Assembly: GCF_000708285.2 (NCBI RefSeq)
Contig: NZ_JAUG01000053.1
Coordinates: 1 to 33,698 of the forward strand
Source of the DNA: Pedobacter borealis DSM 19626
Lineage (GTDB): Bacteria > Bacteroidota > Bacteroidia > Sphingobacteriales > Sphingobacteriaceae
DNA length: 33,698 nucleotides
Direction: 5' to 3'
The notes under the pieces were generated by a model. That model was not told the DNA's origin. It made no database searches and saw nothing but the letters and a program-made list of their open reading frames with translations. Made by a program: the position numbers and the translations under genes. How positions within the stretch are numbered: position 1 is the stretch's first letter; each line of letters begins with the position of its first letter. Below are positions 7,476 through 15,092 of this stretch, piece after piece.

Positions 7476-7722
7476 CACCCGAAAAAGCCAGACTATTGCA
7501 ATTCCAAAGCAGTACTTTTTTTGAAAAGCAGGTTTCTGGGTACATCGGTTCCGATAATCCCGCTATGCGCTATACTTCGTACCGCTGCTATCGGGTTTAA
7601 TTAACTTGGGCTGGTGGTTCTTGGGGGGATAATCCTGGTAAGAAATAAATACACTGAAACTGTGCAGACTTCCGGTAATAGTAGCAAAGGCCTACCTACC
7701 CAAACCTGATTGACGCGGGTAG

Positions 7723-7746
7723 CTCCCGATTTTTTTCTAATCGGGA
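7723..7746. repeat. small palindrome in the metK-SOD gap
   Basis: CTCCCGATT and AATCGGGA flank a T-rich loop. Nothing coding is seen between 7476 and 7867. A patch at 7555-7600 (cgctatgcgctatacttcgtaccgc...) resembles another common Bacteroidota intergenic repeat. Confidence 0.5.
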
Positions 7747-7867
7747 CTACAAGCAAAAAGCAGGACGAACATTAAAAAGAGCTGCTGCAATTGCTTTCCA
7801 AAAAAACGAATATTTACTCCACTATTTTTCCTAGTTAGGCTAACAGCAAAAACCTTTTTTGTGAAAG

Positions 7868-8016
7868 GAGGCTGTATCATAAAGGCGATTTCACCTCAAA
7901 TGCTGTCATGTTGTCCAAAGGACTCCTAAGGAGAGCTTGTCGAAACACCTCAAAGCGTATTTAACAGGCCCTTCGACAGGCTCAGGATGACAAATCTATA
8001 TTTATGATACAACCTC
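7868..8016. mobile_element. MITE-like element, 149 bp, with 16-bp terminal inverted repeats
   Basis: The ends GAGGCTGTATCATAAA (7868-7883) and TTTATGATACAACCTC (8001-8016) are inverted with one mismatch in 16. The inside carries a second palindrome pair (TGTCATGTTGTCC..., and CCTTCGACAGGCTCAGGATG at about 7970-7989) and no open frame. The size and structure fit a non-autonomous element mobilised by a transposase elsewhere. No convincing target duplication is seen. Confidence 0.65.
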
Positions 8017-8049
8017 GACGCAAAGAGAGTAGTAGGTAAACATCATGAT

Positions 8050-8526
8050 AAATGAGAAGAAAACAATAAAAATGTTGACTACAAATTTACGCATACATCA
8101 TTTAAAAATGTTCTGATTTTTACCGCATCATTAATCCTCGAAATAATTTCGCCCACCCGCATGGTATCAAAAAACTGCTGGTGGCAAACGGAGCAGATGT
8201 TTGTAGTAGCCTAAAATAAGCTACGAATCGATTAACTGGCCGGTTTTTAAGGTAAAAATTGTTTTTGCCGAGCCAATAAACAGCTTTACCAGCAGAATAA
8301 CCATCATGGCTATGCTCATGAGGTTTAACAGATTATGGTTACCATCTACCAGTACAAAATCCACTAGTTTCTGAACAAAAATAAAGGTGGATAAACCCAG
8401 TACAGTATAAACAATAGCACCAAATAAAACTTGCGTCAGAATGCCTTTATGCGGTTTAATCACTACCAAAAATAGGCTATTAGTTTCCATATTCAATTTA
8501 TTCATTAGCCTGAAACCGCCTTGCAT
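8050..8526 (-). pseudogene. fragment of a bacteriocin-type ABC exporter (membrane domain)
   Basis: The minus-strand frame 8526-8221 encodes 101 residues that align with the membrane domain of the intact exporter at 20163-22328: here GAIVYTVLGLSTFIFVQKLV, there GAVIYTILGLSTSIYVQKII, and both continue with NLLNLMS..MMVIL and a KTGQ/RTGQ-ID segment. After TGQLIDS comes a stop, then LILGYYKHLLRLP in the same frame, then a one-base insertion, then QQFFDTMRVGEIISRINDAVKIRTFLNDV before further stops near 8080. The peptidase domain before it and the ATPase domain after it are absent. It is therefore a decayed piece of a second exporter of the same family as the one on the island, about 12 kb away. 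Confidence 0.85.
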
Positions 8527-8619
8527 TCTTTTTATTCGCTGATTTTTATTAGTCTGCTTTAAAAAAATAGCTTGATCAGATACCGTTCATTTTCATAAAT
8601 GTTATCTCTTTAAGAAAAG

Positions 8620-8723
8620 TCGTCATTGCGAGGAGGAACGACGAAGCAATCTTACAACTATGGCTTATAGCGACCGCATTAAGATTGCTTCGTCGGCTGA
8701 AAAAGCCTTCTCGCAATGACGAT
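8620..8723. repeat. REP-like palindrome, 'gtcattgcgag' type, copy 2
   Basis: It has the same ends and inner arms as the copy at 3304-3399, with a different central loop. It ends just before the SOD stop codon region, so it may serve as a transcription end for that gene. Confidence 0.85.
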
Positions 8724-8738
8724 CATATTAATATAATA

Positions 8739-9269
8739 TTACTTCGCCGCTTCAATTACACCGCAACCTACACGTGGACCTGAGTTACCAGTTGGTTGTG
8801 TAGTATAATCGTCGGTACCACCATGCACAATAATTCCGCGACCGATAATATTTTTAATATCGCCATCCTTAATGCTCCATCTATCGGTAGTAACCGAAAG
8901 CGTGGCATGACCTTTATTATCTAACATGATGTTGCCAATGTCACCGCTGTGATAATTGGCAGATCCCCATTTGCCGTGAACTTCTTTAGTTGGGTTCCAG
9001 TGGCCATGAGTGTTTTCGCCCATATTACCGCAATCGCCATGTTCGTGAAAGTGAATTGCAACATTACTGTCTGCACGGGCTGCAAAATTCATCTCGATAT
9101 CCATCTTAATTTTTCCATCGCTTAATTCGTAAAACTTTGCCGTTCCAATGGTTTTTGTATTATCAGCGGTTTCGGTCAAAGTGGCCTGGGCAATTTCTTT
9201 GTCGGTTTTAGCACAAGCACTGATTAGTGCTGCGCCTGCAATAGCTAAGCTTAAAAGATATTTTTTCAT
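8739..9269 (-). CDS. Cu/Zn superoxide dismutase, predicted lipoprotein
   Basis: 176 residues from ATG at 9269; a longer reading from 9308 would add 13 residues ahead of an obvious lipoprotein signal. The leader MKKYLLSLAIAGAALISAC ends in a lipobox (ISAC), so the mature protein is likely lipid-anchored outside the inner membrane. Metal-site signatures of Cu/Zn SOD are present: HFHEHGDCG (two Cu-binding His plus the disulfide Cys), GHWNP and HGKWGSANYHSGDIGN (bridging and Zn-binding His/Asp region), IIVHGGTDDY (last Cu-binding His), and GNSGPRVGCGVI at the C-terminus with the second disulfide Cys. It converts superoxide to hydrogen peroxide and oxygen in the cell envelope. Single gene; divergent from the 9389 gene. 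Confidence 0.93.
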   Translation of the reverse strand: MKKYLLSLAIAGAALISACAKTDKEIAQATLTETADNTKTIGTAKFYELSDGKIKMDIEMNFAARADSNVAIHFHEHGDCGNMGENTHGHWNPTKEVHGKWGSANYHSGDIGNIMLDNKGHATLSVTTDRWSIKDGDIKNIIGRGIIVHGGTDDYTTQPTGNSGPRVGCGVIEAAK

Positions 9270-9388
9270 TTTATAAAAATTTAGTTTACATAAGAAACAG
9301 ATTGACAATCATTTAGTTTGCTTTAAAAAGAAGGATGCTAAAACCATTTCGAATGCCACTTGTTTAAACAGTATAAAATCGTATAACT

Positions 9389-9736
9389 ATGGAACAGCCA
9401 ACAGCAATGAACACTTTGAGTCAGATTTTAGAGAAATTGAGGCTGAAAGGAAAAGATAACGAATTAAAAATTTCTGATCATGGTAAGATGCAAAGTAAAT
9501 CGCTCGGAAAAATTTATAGCCCGGAAGATTTAACCATCGTTAAAACTTATCGCTTTGAAGGAGACTCAGACCCTGCAGACAATTCAGTATTGTATCTGGT
9601 AGAAGATCAGGAGAAAAACATTGGGTATATATTAGATGCTTACGGCATCTACTCTGATAATGAGGGGTCGGCATTTGATGATTTCTTAAAGAAAATTCCG
9701 ACCGAAAATAGAGACGAACAGGAACTTTTTTGTTAA
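9389..9736 (+). CDS. small conserved Bacteroidota protein of unknown function
   Basis: 115 residues (109 if the ATG at 9407, MNTLSQILEKL, is the real start, which looks equally good). It begins with an amphipathic helix (LSQILEKLRLKGKDNEL), then alternating strands with the conserved-looking block YSPEDLTIVKTYRFEGDSDPADNSVLYL (about 43-70), a GYILDAYGIYSDN segment and an acidic end. No signal peptide or membrane segment. Small proteins with this block are widespread in Sphingobacteriaceae and are, as I recall, sometimes labelled phosphoribosylpyrophosphate synthetase. Nothing here supports that: the protein is a third of the length and has no PRPP-binding loop. It ends before a clear terminator. 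Confidence 0.8.
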   Translation: MEQPTAMNTLSQILEKLRLKGKDNELKISDHGKMQSKSLGKIYSPEDLTIVKTYRFEGDSDPADNSVLYLVEDQEKNIGYILDAYGIYSDNEGSAFDDFLKKIPTENRDEQELFC

Positions 9737-9757
9737 TAACCTAAAAATTTTATGGAG

Positions 9758-9792
9758 AGGGAGAATTAGCGTAATCTGATTCTCCCTTTTTT
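9758..9792 (+). terminator. intrinsic terminator after the 9389 gene
   Basis: AGGGAGAAT (9758-9766) pairs with ATTCTCCCT (9779-9787), followed by a T-run. It lies 22 bases past the stop codon. Confidence 0.85.
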
Positions 9793-9823
9793 AATTTTAA
9801 AATATTAGCAGGTTACAATTCCG

Positions 9824-9831
9824 TAATTTTG
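9824..9831 (+). promoter_or_regulatory. -7 promoter element of the EamA gene
   Basis: TAATTTTG matches TAnnTTTG exactly and lies 22 bases before the ATG at 9853, implying a very short leader. No good -33 TTTG is visible. Confidence 0.5.
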
Positions 9832-9852
9832 CGCCTCATTTACGAGGGCCAA

Positions 9853-10704
9853 ATGAAAAGCAAAATTAATATCCCACCCATACCAGCCGTTTTACTGTCT
9901 ATTATCAGTGTACAGTGTGGGGCAGCAATTGCAAAAGGGCTTTTCCCACAAATTGGCGCCGCTGCTACCGCATCGTTACGGATCGGTTTATCAGCAGTCA
10001 TCTTATTAATTGCTTTTAGGCCAAACCTATTTAAACTAAATGCCAAACAATGGAAATATGTTACCCTTTATGGTGTTTGCTTAGGGGTAATGAATATGGT
10101 ATTTTATATGGCTATAGCAAGAATTCCGATCGGTTTAGGCGTAACTTTAGAATTTGTTGGCCCATTGGGCCTGGCTATTTTTGGATCTAAAAAACCTGTG
10201 GATTTCCTTTGGGTAATACTGGCCGCAGCCGGCATCGCACTAATTGCCCCCTGGACCAGTACAGGGCTAAATGTTGTGGGTGTATTGCTGGCACTTTTAG
10301 CTGGTATTTTTTGGGCAGCCTATATTATACTGGGTGGTAGGATCTCAAAAATAATGAAGGGTGGTGATGCTGTTGCCATTGGAATGTTGTTCGCTACTCT
10401 GGTCATCTTGCCATTTGGTATTTTTAGCGACGGTTTAAGTGGCCTGAATCCGAAATTACTGGGTTTAGGAGCGGCGCTTGCGCTACTATCAAGCGCCATC
10501 CCATTTACCCTCGAAATGAGAGCCCTTAAGCAGCTCCCTGCCCGGACTTTCAGTATTTTAATGAGCCTCGAACCCGCCATGGCTTCATTAGCTGCACTCG
10601 TTTTTTTACAAGAATACCTCACTTTAAAAGAGTGTTTTGCCGTGGCTTTCGTTGTTATTGCTTCTGCGGGTTCTTCGTTAACAGCCAGGCGTGCAAAACT
10701 GTAA
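9853..10704 (+). CDS. EamA/RhtA-type metabolite exporter
   Basis: 283 residues from ATG at 9853, preceded by GAGG at 9844-9847. An upstream TTG at 9829 overlaps the -7 element and is unlikely to be the start. Ten hydrophobic segments are visible, forming two EamA repeats. The first begins IPAVLLSIISVQCGAAIAKG with the FPQIGA and LRIG elements of the RhtA subgroup; the second includes GIFWAAYIILGGRIS and ends with LKQLPARTFSILMSLEPA, typical of the last EamA helices. RhtA-like proteins export threonine, homoserine or other small metabolites across the inner membrane; the substrate here is not known. The stop codon abuts the stop of the convergent ABM gene. Confidence 0.88.
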   Translation: MKSKINIPPIPAVLLSIISVQCGAAIAKGLFPQIGAAATASLRIGLSAVILLIAFRPNLFKLNAKQWKYVTLYGVCLGVMNMVFYMAIARIPIGLGVTLEFVGPLGLAIFGSKKPVDFLWVILAAAGIALIAPWTSTGLNVVGVLLALLAGIFWAAYIILGGRISKIMKGGDAVAIGMLFATLVILPFGIFSDGLSGLNPKLLGLGAALALLSSAIPFTLEMRALKQLPARTFSILMSLEPAMASLAALVFLQEYLTLKECFAVAFVVIASAGSSLTARRAKL

Positions 10705-10989
10705 TTAGGCAAGTTTTTCTGTTTTATAAATTACAATACCATCCGTCAACATATCTGCTTGCGCTACAAAGGCTAAAACATAAGGCTGCTGATCGTGGAG
10801 ATCCAAACCTGCCTGATCTTTCCACTCCTCCTGAAAAATAAAAGTATTATCAACTGCAGATTCATGTAGATCGTACTGAATGCAGGCTTCCTCTTTACAG
10901 GAATTTACCACCATATCCAGCAGCATAGTTCTTAATGCTGCTGTGGTTTCTTTCTTACTTTTAACAATTGCTGTTAGATAAATGCTCAT
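10705..10989 (-). CDS. ABM-superfamily monooxygenase (YgiN-like)
   Basis: 94 residues, a single dimeric alpha+beta barrel domain. Seen: the opening strand MSIYLTAIVKSKKE, the helix TAALRTMLLDMVVNSCKEEACIQYDLHES and the FIFQEEWKDQAGLDLHDQQPYV block, which is the hallmark of antibiotic-biosynthesis-monooxygenase (ABM) proteins with the usual E-x-W and the following His. Family members oxidise quinols or polyketides without a cofactor, and many have no known substrate. It is convergent with the EamA gene with no gap. Probably cytoplasmic. Confidence 0.85.
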   Translation of the reverse strand: MSIYLTAIVKSKKETTAALRTMLLDMVVNSCKEEACIQYDLHESAVDNTFIFQEEWKDQAGLDLHDQQPYVLAFVAQADMLTDGIVIYKTEKLA

Positions 10990-11020
10990 ATACTGCTGTA
11001 TTTAAAAAATTTTGGGTTAA

Positions 11021-11242
11021 ATGTTCCTCATGCAATTTAAGTGCATTCGTTATATAAAGCCGGAAGATATTGATAAACTTTTCGAATGTTATTACCGCGT
11101 GCAGGGTAACCACACCATTTCGGGCTTTGGAGTCGGGCTTTACTTAAGCGCCGAAATTATTGAAAGACATGGCGGCCGGATATGGGCAGAAAGCGAAGAA
11201 GGCAAAGGTTCTGTTTTTCTTTTTACTTTGCCATTGAGTTAA
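11021..11242 (+). pseudogene. C-terminal remnant of a sensor histidine kinase
   Basis: The frame encodes IKPEDIDKLFECYYRVQGNH, then SGFGVGLYLSAEIIERHGG and WAESEEGKGSVFLFTLPL. These are the end of an HATPase_c domain: the F-box (LFECYYR), the G2 box (GFGVGLYL) and the terminal KGSVFLFTLPL strand. The dimerisation/phosphoacceptor domain, N-box and G1 box are missing, and no start codon context or upstream continuation exists in the 30 bases before it. It cannot be a working kinase and is read as the surviving 3' end of one. Confidence 0.85.
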
Positions 11243-11346
11243 TTAGCACAGCTTTTTACCGCAAAGATCACTAAGGTTTTCGCAAAGTGAGCTAAGTTTT
11301 TTCTGAAAAAATGGTCGTTACGGAATTTGCACGATCTATATTTTTT

Positions 11347-11430
11347 TGTCATTCTGAGTGAAACGAAGAATCTTTCTCTTCTGTATGTGCTGTTACATGA
11401 AAAGATTCTTCCCTGCGTTCAGAATGACAA
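11347..11430. repeat. REP-like palindrome, 'gtcattctgagtgaaacgaag' type
   Basis: The left arm TTGTCATTCTGAGTGAAACG and the right arm ending CTGCGTTCAGAATGACAA are inverted, with inner AAGAATCTTT / AAAAGATTCTT. It lies between the kinase remnant and the hutU stop. The preceding 11246-11300 stretch (ccgcaaagatcactaaggttttcgcaaag) is another familiar intergenic repeat. Confidence 0.8.
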
Positions 11431-11455
11431 AAAGGCATTTTTCTTTTGTAAAACC

Positions 11456-13462
11456 TTAATCTATCTCTAATCCCTCCAAAACCTCATCATCAACCAAATT
11501 AGGCAGCGTAATTTTTAAAGTACCAGTCCGTTCCATTTCGCGTTCGATGGCAAAGCGGGCTTCTTTATTTCGTGCCCAGCTTCTTCTGGCAATGCCGTTG
11601 TTTACATCATAAAAAAGCATGTTTTGTAGTTTTTCAGCAGCTTGTTCGCTTCCATCCAATACCATCCCGAAACCACCATTTATTACTTTCCCCCAGCCAA
11701 CGCCACCACCATTGTGGATCGAAACCCATGTAGCGCCCCTAAAACTATCGCCAATTACATTATGAATAGCCATATCTGCGGTAAACCTGCTTCCATCGTA
11801 AATATTGCTCGTTTCTCTAAATGGAGAATCTGTTCCGCTTACATCATGATGATCTCTCCCGAGAATAACCGGCGCCGATAATTGGCCGGTATTAATCGCT
11901 TCGTTAAACCTCAGCGCAATCTTTGCTCTTCCTTCAGCATCTGCATATAAAATCCGGGCTTTTGAGCCTACCACCAATTTATTTTCCTTTGCCGCGCTGA
12001 TCCAATTGATATTATCCTGCAGTTGTTGCTGTATTTCTGCCGGGGCACTAAGCTTAATCTCTTCCATCACTTCTTTAGCCATTTGATCGGTTAAATCGAG
12101 ATCCTTTTCGTTACCTGAAGCACAAACCCACCTAAATGGGCCAAAACCATAATCGAAACACAATGGGCCTAAAATGTCTTCTACATAAGATGGATATTTA
12201 AAATCTATCCCATTTGGAGACATTACATCAGCGCCTGCTCTACTACACTCCAACAAAAAGGCATTCCCATAATCGAAAAAATAAGTTCCTTTGGCAGTAT
12301 GTTTGTTAATACTGGCGGCATGCCTTTTTAACGAATCCTGAACATAAACTTTAAACCGATCAGCTGCATGGGCCATCATTTCATTTGCCTCAATAAAACT
12401 TAAACCTACCGGATAATAGCCTCCAGAATACGGATTATGTAACGAAGTTTGATCAGAGCCAATAGCCACATCAATATTTTCCTGATCAAACCGCTCCCAT
12501 ACATCAACGATGTTGCCAATGTATGCCAGAGATACCGTTTCTTTTCCTTTTTGGGCAAGTATTACACGGGTAACCAGTTCATCTAAATTATCGATCAGTT
12601 CATCTACCCAGCCCTGTTGATGCCTTTTGCTTGCAGCCTTTGGATTTACCTCTGCACACACCGTAATACACCCCACAATATTGCCCGCCTTGGTTTGTGC
12701 GCCACTCATACCGCCTAATCCTGCAGTAAGAAAAACTTTACCCGCAGTATCCTTTCCATAAAAGCCCTTTTTGCGGAAAGCATTCATTAAGGTAATCGCC
12801 GTGCCGTGAACAATGCCCTGAGGCCCGATATACATATACGAACCTGCTGTCATCTGGCCGTATTGGGTCACCCCTAAAGCGTTAAACTTTTCAAGGTCAT
12901 CAGGAGAAGAATAGTTGGGTATCATCATACCATTGGTAACTACAACGCGTGGTGCGGCGGTACTTGACGGGAATAGGCCCTGCGGATGCCCGCTGTAAAT
13001 ATTCAGCGTTTGCTCATCGGTCATCGTGGCCAGGTATTGCATGGTTAAAAGGTACTGTGCCCAATTTTGAAATACACTTCCGTTTCCGCCATAGGTAATC
13101 AGCTCTTCAGGATGCTGTGCAATTGCCGGATCTAAATTGTTCTGGATCATGAGCATAATTGCCGCAGCATGAACAGCACGATAGGGATATGCCGTTATGT
13201 CTCTTGCATAAATGGCATAATCGGGCATAAAACGGTACATATAAATGTGTCCGTAGTTTTCCAGCTCAGCTAAAAATTCTTGTGCAAGTGTTTGGTGCCA
13301 TTCTTTTGGGAAATAACGCAAAGCATTTTTAATGCTCAGTTTTTTTTCATCTGCACTTAAAACATCCTTCCTTACAGGCGCATGGCTTAGTGCTATATTT
13401 CTGTTTTTGTGTGCAGGCAATGCTGAAGGAATACCTGCCAGTATCTGTGCTTTAAAATCCAT
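11456..13462 (-). CDS. hutU: urocanate hydratase (urocanase), long form
   Basis: 668 residues. Second step of histidine breakdown: urocanate to imidazolone propionate, with tightly bound NAD+. Seen: TYGGNGSVFQNWAQYLLTMQ (about 126-145), PQGLFPSSTAAPRVVVTNG, the NAD-binding glycine loop FLTAGLGGMSGAQTKAGNIV (about 244-263), SDQTSLHNPYSGGYYP (about 340-355), and the CFDYGFGPFRWVCASG block with candidate active-site Cys (about 442-457). The final part contains VGWGKVINGGFGMVLDG. It is about 110 residues longer than the proteobacterial form and close to the vertebrate length; this long type is usual in Bacteroidota. It starts 18 bases after hutH, so the two form an operon. The other hut genes (imidazolonepropionase, formiminoglutamase) are not in the window. 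Confidence 0.96.
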   Translation of the reverse strand: MDFKAQILAGIPSALPAHKNRNIALSHAPVRKDVLSADEKKLSIKNALRYFPKEWHQTLAQEFLAELENYGHIYMYRFMPDYAIYARDITAYPYRAVHAAAIMLMIQNNLDPAIAQHPEELITYGGNGSVFQNWAQYLLTMQYLATMTDEQTLNIYSGHPQGLFPSSTAAPRVVVTNGMMIPNYSSPDDLEKFNALGVTQYGQMTAGSYMYIGPQGIVHGTAITLMNAFRKKGFYGKDTAGKVFLTAGLGGMSGAQTKAGNIVGCITVCAEVNPKAASKRHQQGWVDELIDNLDELVTRVILAQKGKETVSLAYIGNIVDVWERFDQENIDVAIGSDQTSLHNPYSGGYYPVGLSFIEANEMMAHAADRFKVYVQDSLKRHAASINKHTAKGTYFFDYGNAFLLECSRAGADVMSPNGIDFKYPSYVEDILGPLCFDYGFGPFRWVCASGNEKDLDLTDQMAKEVMEEIKLSAPAEIQQQLQDNINWISAAKENKLVVGSKARILYADAEGRAKIALRFNEAINTGQLSAPVILGRDHHDVSGTDSPFRETSNIYDGSRFTADMAIHNVIGDSFRGATWVSIHNGGGVGWGKVINGGFGMVLDGSEQAAEKLQNMLFYDVNNGIARRSWARNKEARFAIEREMERTGTLKITLPNLVDDEVLEGLEID

Positions 13463-13480
13463 GTTTCACAATTTAAACGC

Positions 13481-15016
13481 TTAATCTAATGTTGATGCTG
13501 CCTCGCTTGCAACGGCAACGATTTTACCTTGTTGTACCATTTGAATGGCATGCTCCATCCTATCGTACATAATCTGATCTTCTTCAAAATGATCAATTTC
13601 GGTACGCACAAAATCGTGTACCGCAGCCAGTATTTTGCCTGGTTTTAATGGATAATGGTAATCAATGGCCTGTGCGGCACAGAACAGTTCAATACCCAAG
13701 ATTTTTTCTACGTTTTCGATTACCTGCAGGGCTTTACGTCCGCTGATCGAACCCATGCTCACATGATCTTCCTGACCTAAAGAAGTTGGAATACTATCGG
13801 CACTGGCCGGGAAACAAAGTCCTTTATTTTCGCTGGCCAAAGCCGCCGAAGTATATTGAACAATCATAAAACCCGAATTTAATCCAGTTTCTTTCATCAG
13901 GAGTTTAGGTACGCCAGGCGTATTTCCTTCCAGGGAAAGGTAAATCCTACGATCGCTGATGTTTCCGATTTCTGAAGCAGCTAAACAGGCATAATCGAGC
14001 GGTAAGGCCAATGGCTGACCATGAAAATTACCGCCGCTGATCGTTAAATCGTCATTAAATATTACAGGGTTATCGGTTACCGAATTCAGCTCGATTTCTA
14101 AAGCTTCTTTTAAATGCATCCATGCCGTTCTGGAAGCGCCATGTACCTGTGGAATACACCTTAACGAATAGGGATCCTGTACTTTGGCACAATCGGCATG
14201 CGATTTCATAATTTCAGAACCCTGCAACAGTTTACGTATTTGCCCGGCCACCGCAATATTTGCGGGATAAGGCCTAAGCTGATGAAGCTGCGCGTGAAAA
14301 GGTTTTTCAGAGCCTTGTAGTCCTTCGATCATCATCGCCGAAATGATATCGGCCGAAGCCAGCACATTTTCTAATCGCTGTACCACTTTAACGGCATGTG
14401 CAGCGATAAATTGGGTGCCATTAATGAGGGCCAGGCCTTCTTTTGGCCCCAATTGCAGCGCACTCATCTGGTATTCTTGTAAAAGCTGAGCTGTTGCAAT
14501 AATTTCGCCTTTGTAATGAACCTTTCCCAAGCCAATTAAAGGCAAAAAGAGGTGAGATAAAGGAGCAAGATCGCCGGAGGCGCCAACAGAACCTTGTTTG
14601 GGCACCACGGGTATAGCGCCGATCTCTAAAAACCAGATCATTCGATCGAGTGTTTCGATTTTAATACCCGAATATCCCTGCGCTAAAGCCTGTAGTTTTA
14701 AAACCAGCATCAGCTTGGCTATTTCACTATCTATCGGTTCGCCAACACCAACAGCGTGGCTTTTCAAAATATTCTCTTGTAATTTACGGGTATCAACCGC
14801 CGAAATCATGGAGGTACACAGTGGTCCGAAACCGGTGTTGATGCCGTAAACGGCTTTACCCGAAACCGCTATCCGTTCAACTACCATACTACTTTCCAGT
14901 ACTTTATTGCGTGTATTCTGGCTCAATATTCCTTTTATCTCGCCATTGCTGATGGCCAAAGCCAATTTAGCGGTTAAATGATCCGTTCCGTAATTAAAAA
15001 TCTGTTGCTCGCTCAT
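13481..15016 (-). CDS. hutH: histidine ammonia-lyase
   Basis: 511 residues. First step of histidine degradation: histidine to urocanate and ammonia. The active centre is the MIO group formed by cyclisation of Ala-Ser-Gly, seen in GSVGASGDLAPLSH at about residues 142-155. Other family signatures are YGINTGFGPLC (about 57-67), the LQENILKSHAVGVGEP segment, ALINGTQFIAAH, QDPYSLRCIPQVHGA and the SLGQEDHVSMG block that lines the active site. Length is that of the family. It is the first gene of the hutH-hutU operon and is divergent from a LysR-type gene, with 76 bases between the two starts that hold both promoters. Confidence 0.96.
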   Translation of the reverse strand: MSEQQIFNYGTDHLTAKLALAISNGEIKGILSQNTRNKVLESSMVVERIAVSGKAVYGINTGFGPLCTSMISAVDTRKLQENILKSHAVGVGEPIDSEIAKLMLVLKLQALAQGYSGIKIETLDRMIWFLEIGAIPVVPKQGSVGASGDLAPLSHLFLPLIGLGKVHYKGEIIATAQLLQEYQMSALQLGPKEGLALINGTQFIAAHAVKVVQRLENVLASADIISAMMIEGLQGSEKPFHAQLHQLRPYPANIAVAGQIRKLLQGSEIMKSHADCAKVQDPYSLRCIPQVHGASRTAWMHLKEALEIELNSVTDNPVIFNDDLTISGGNFHGQPLALPLDYACLAASEIGNISDRRIYLSLEGNTPGVPKLLMKETGLNSGFMIVQYTSAALASENKGLCFPASADSIPTSLGQEDHVSMGSISGRKALQVIENVEKILGIELFCAAQAIDYHYPLKPGKILAAVHDFVRTEIDHFEEDQIMYDRMEHAIQMVQQGKIVAVASEAASTLD

Positions 15017-15033
15017 GTTAAAAAGGTTTTAAA

Positions 15034-15054
15034 CAAAAATAAGCCCTATATTTG
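15034..15054. promoter_or_regulatory. divergent -7 elements for hutH and the LysR gene
   Basis: On the minus strand, TATTTTTG (15041-15034) points to hutH. On the plus strand, TATATTTG (15047-15054) points to the LysR gene. Both match TAnnTTTG. The -33 elements are poor in each case, as expected for activator-dependent promoters. Confidence 0.5.
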
Positions 15055-15071
15055 ATACCTATAAATACCAA

Positions 15072-15087
15072 TTACATCATCATGTAA
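15072..15087. promoter_or_regulatory. candidate LysR operator between hutH and its regulator
   Basis: TTACAT-catc-ATGTAA is a perfect 6-bp inverted repeat with the spacing of a LysR-type T-N11-A box. It would lie roughly 45-60 bases upstream of the hutH transcription start and inside the leader of the LysR gene, the classic place for activation of the target and self-repression. Confidence 0.5.
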
Positions 15088-15092
15088 TAACC

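Noticed and set aside
7286..7545. Minus-strand frames after metK
   Set aside because: They run through the metK terminator and two palindromes; no motif or start context supports them.
8221..8526. An intact small membrane protein
   Set aside because: Homology with the ABC exporter continues past its stop codon and across a frameshift, so it is a pseudogene fragment.
9389..9736. Phosphoribosylpyrophosphate synthetase
   Set aside because: The protein is far too short and lacks the PRPP-binding loop and the rest of the PRPP synthetase fold.
11021..11242. A complete small ATPase or anti-sigma kinase
   Set aside because: Only the last boxes of an HATPase_c domain are present; the N-box and G1 box needed for ATP binding are missing.
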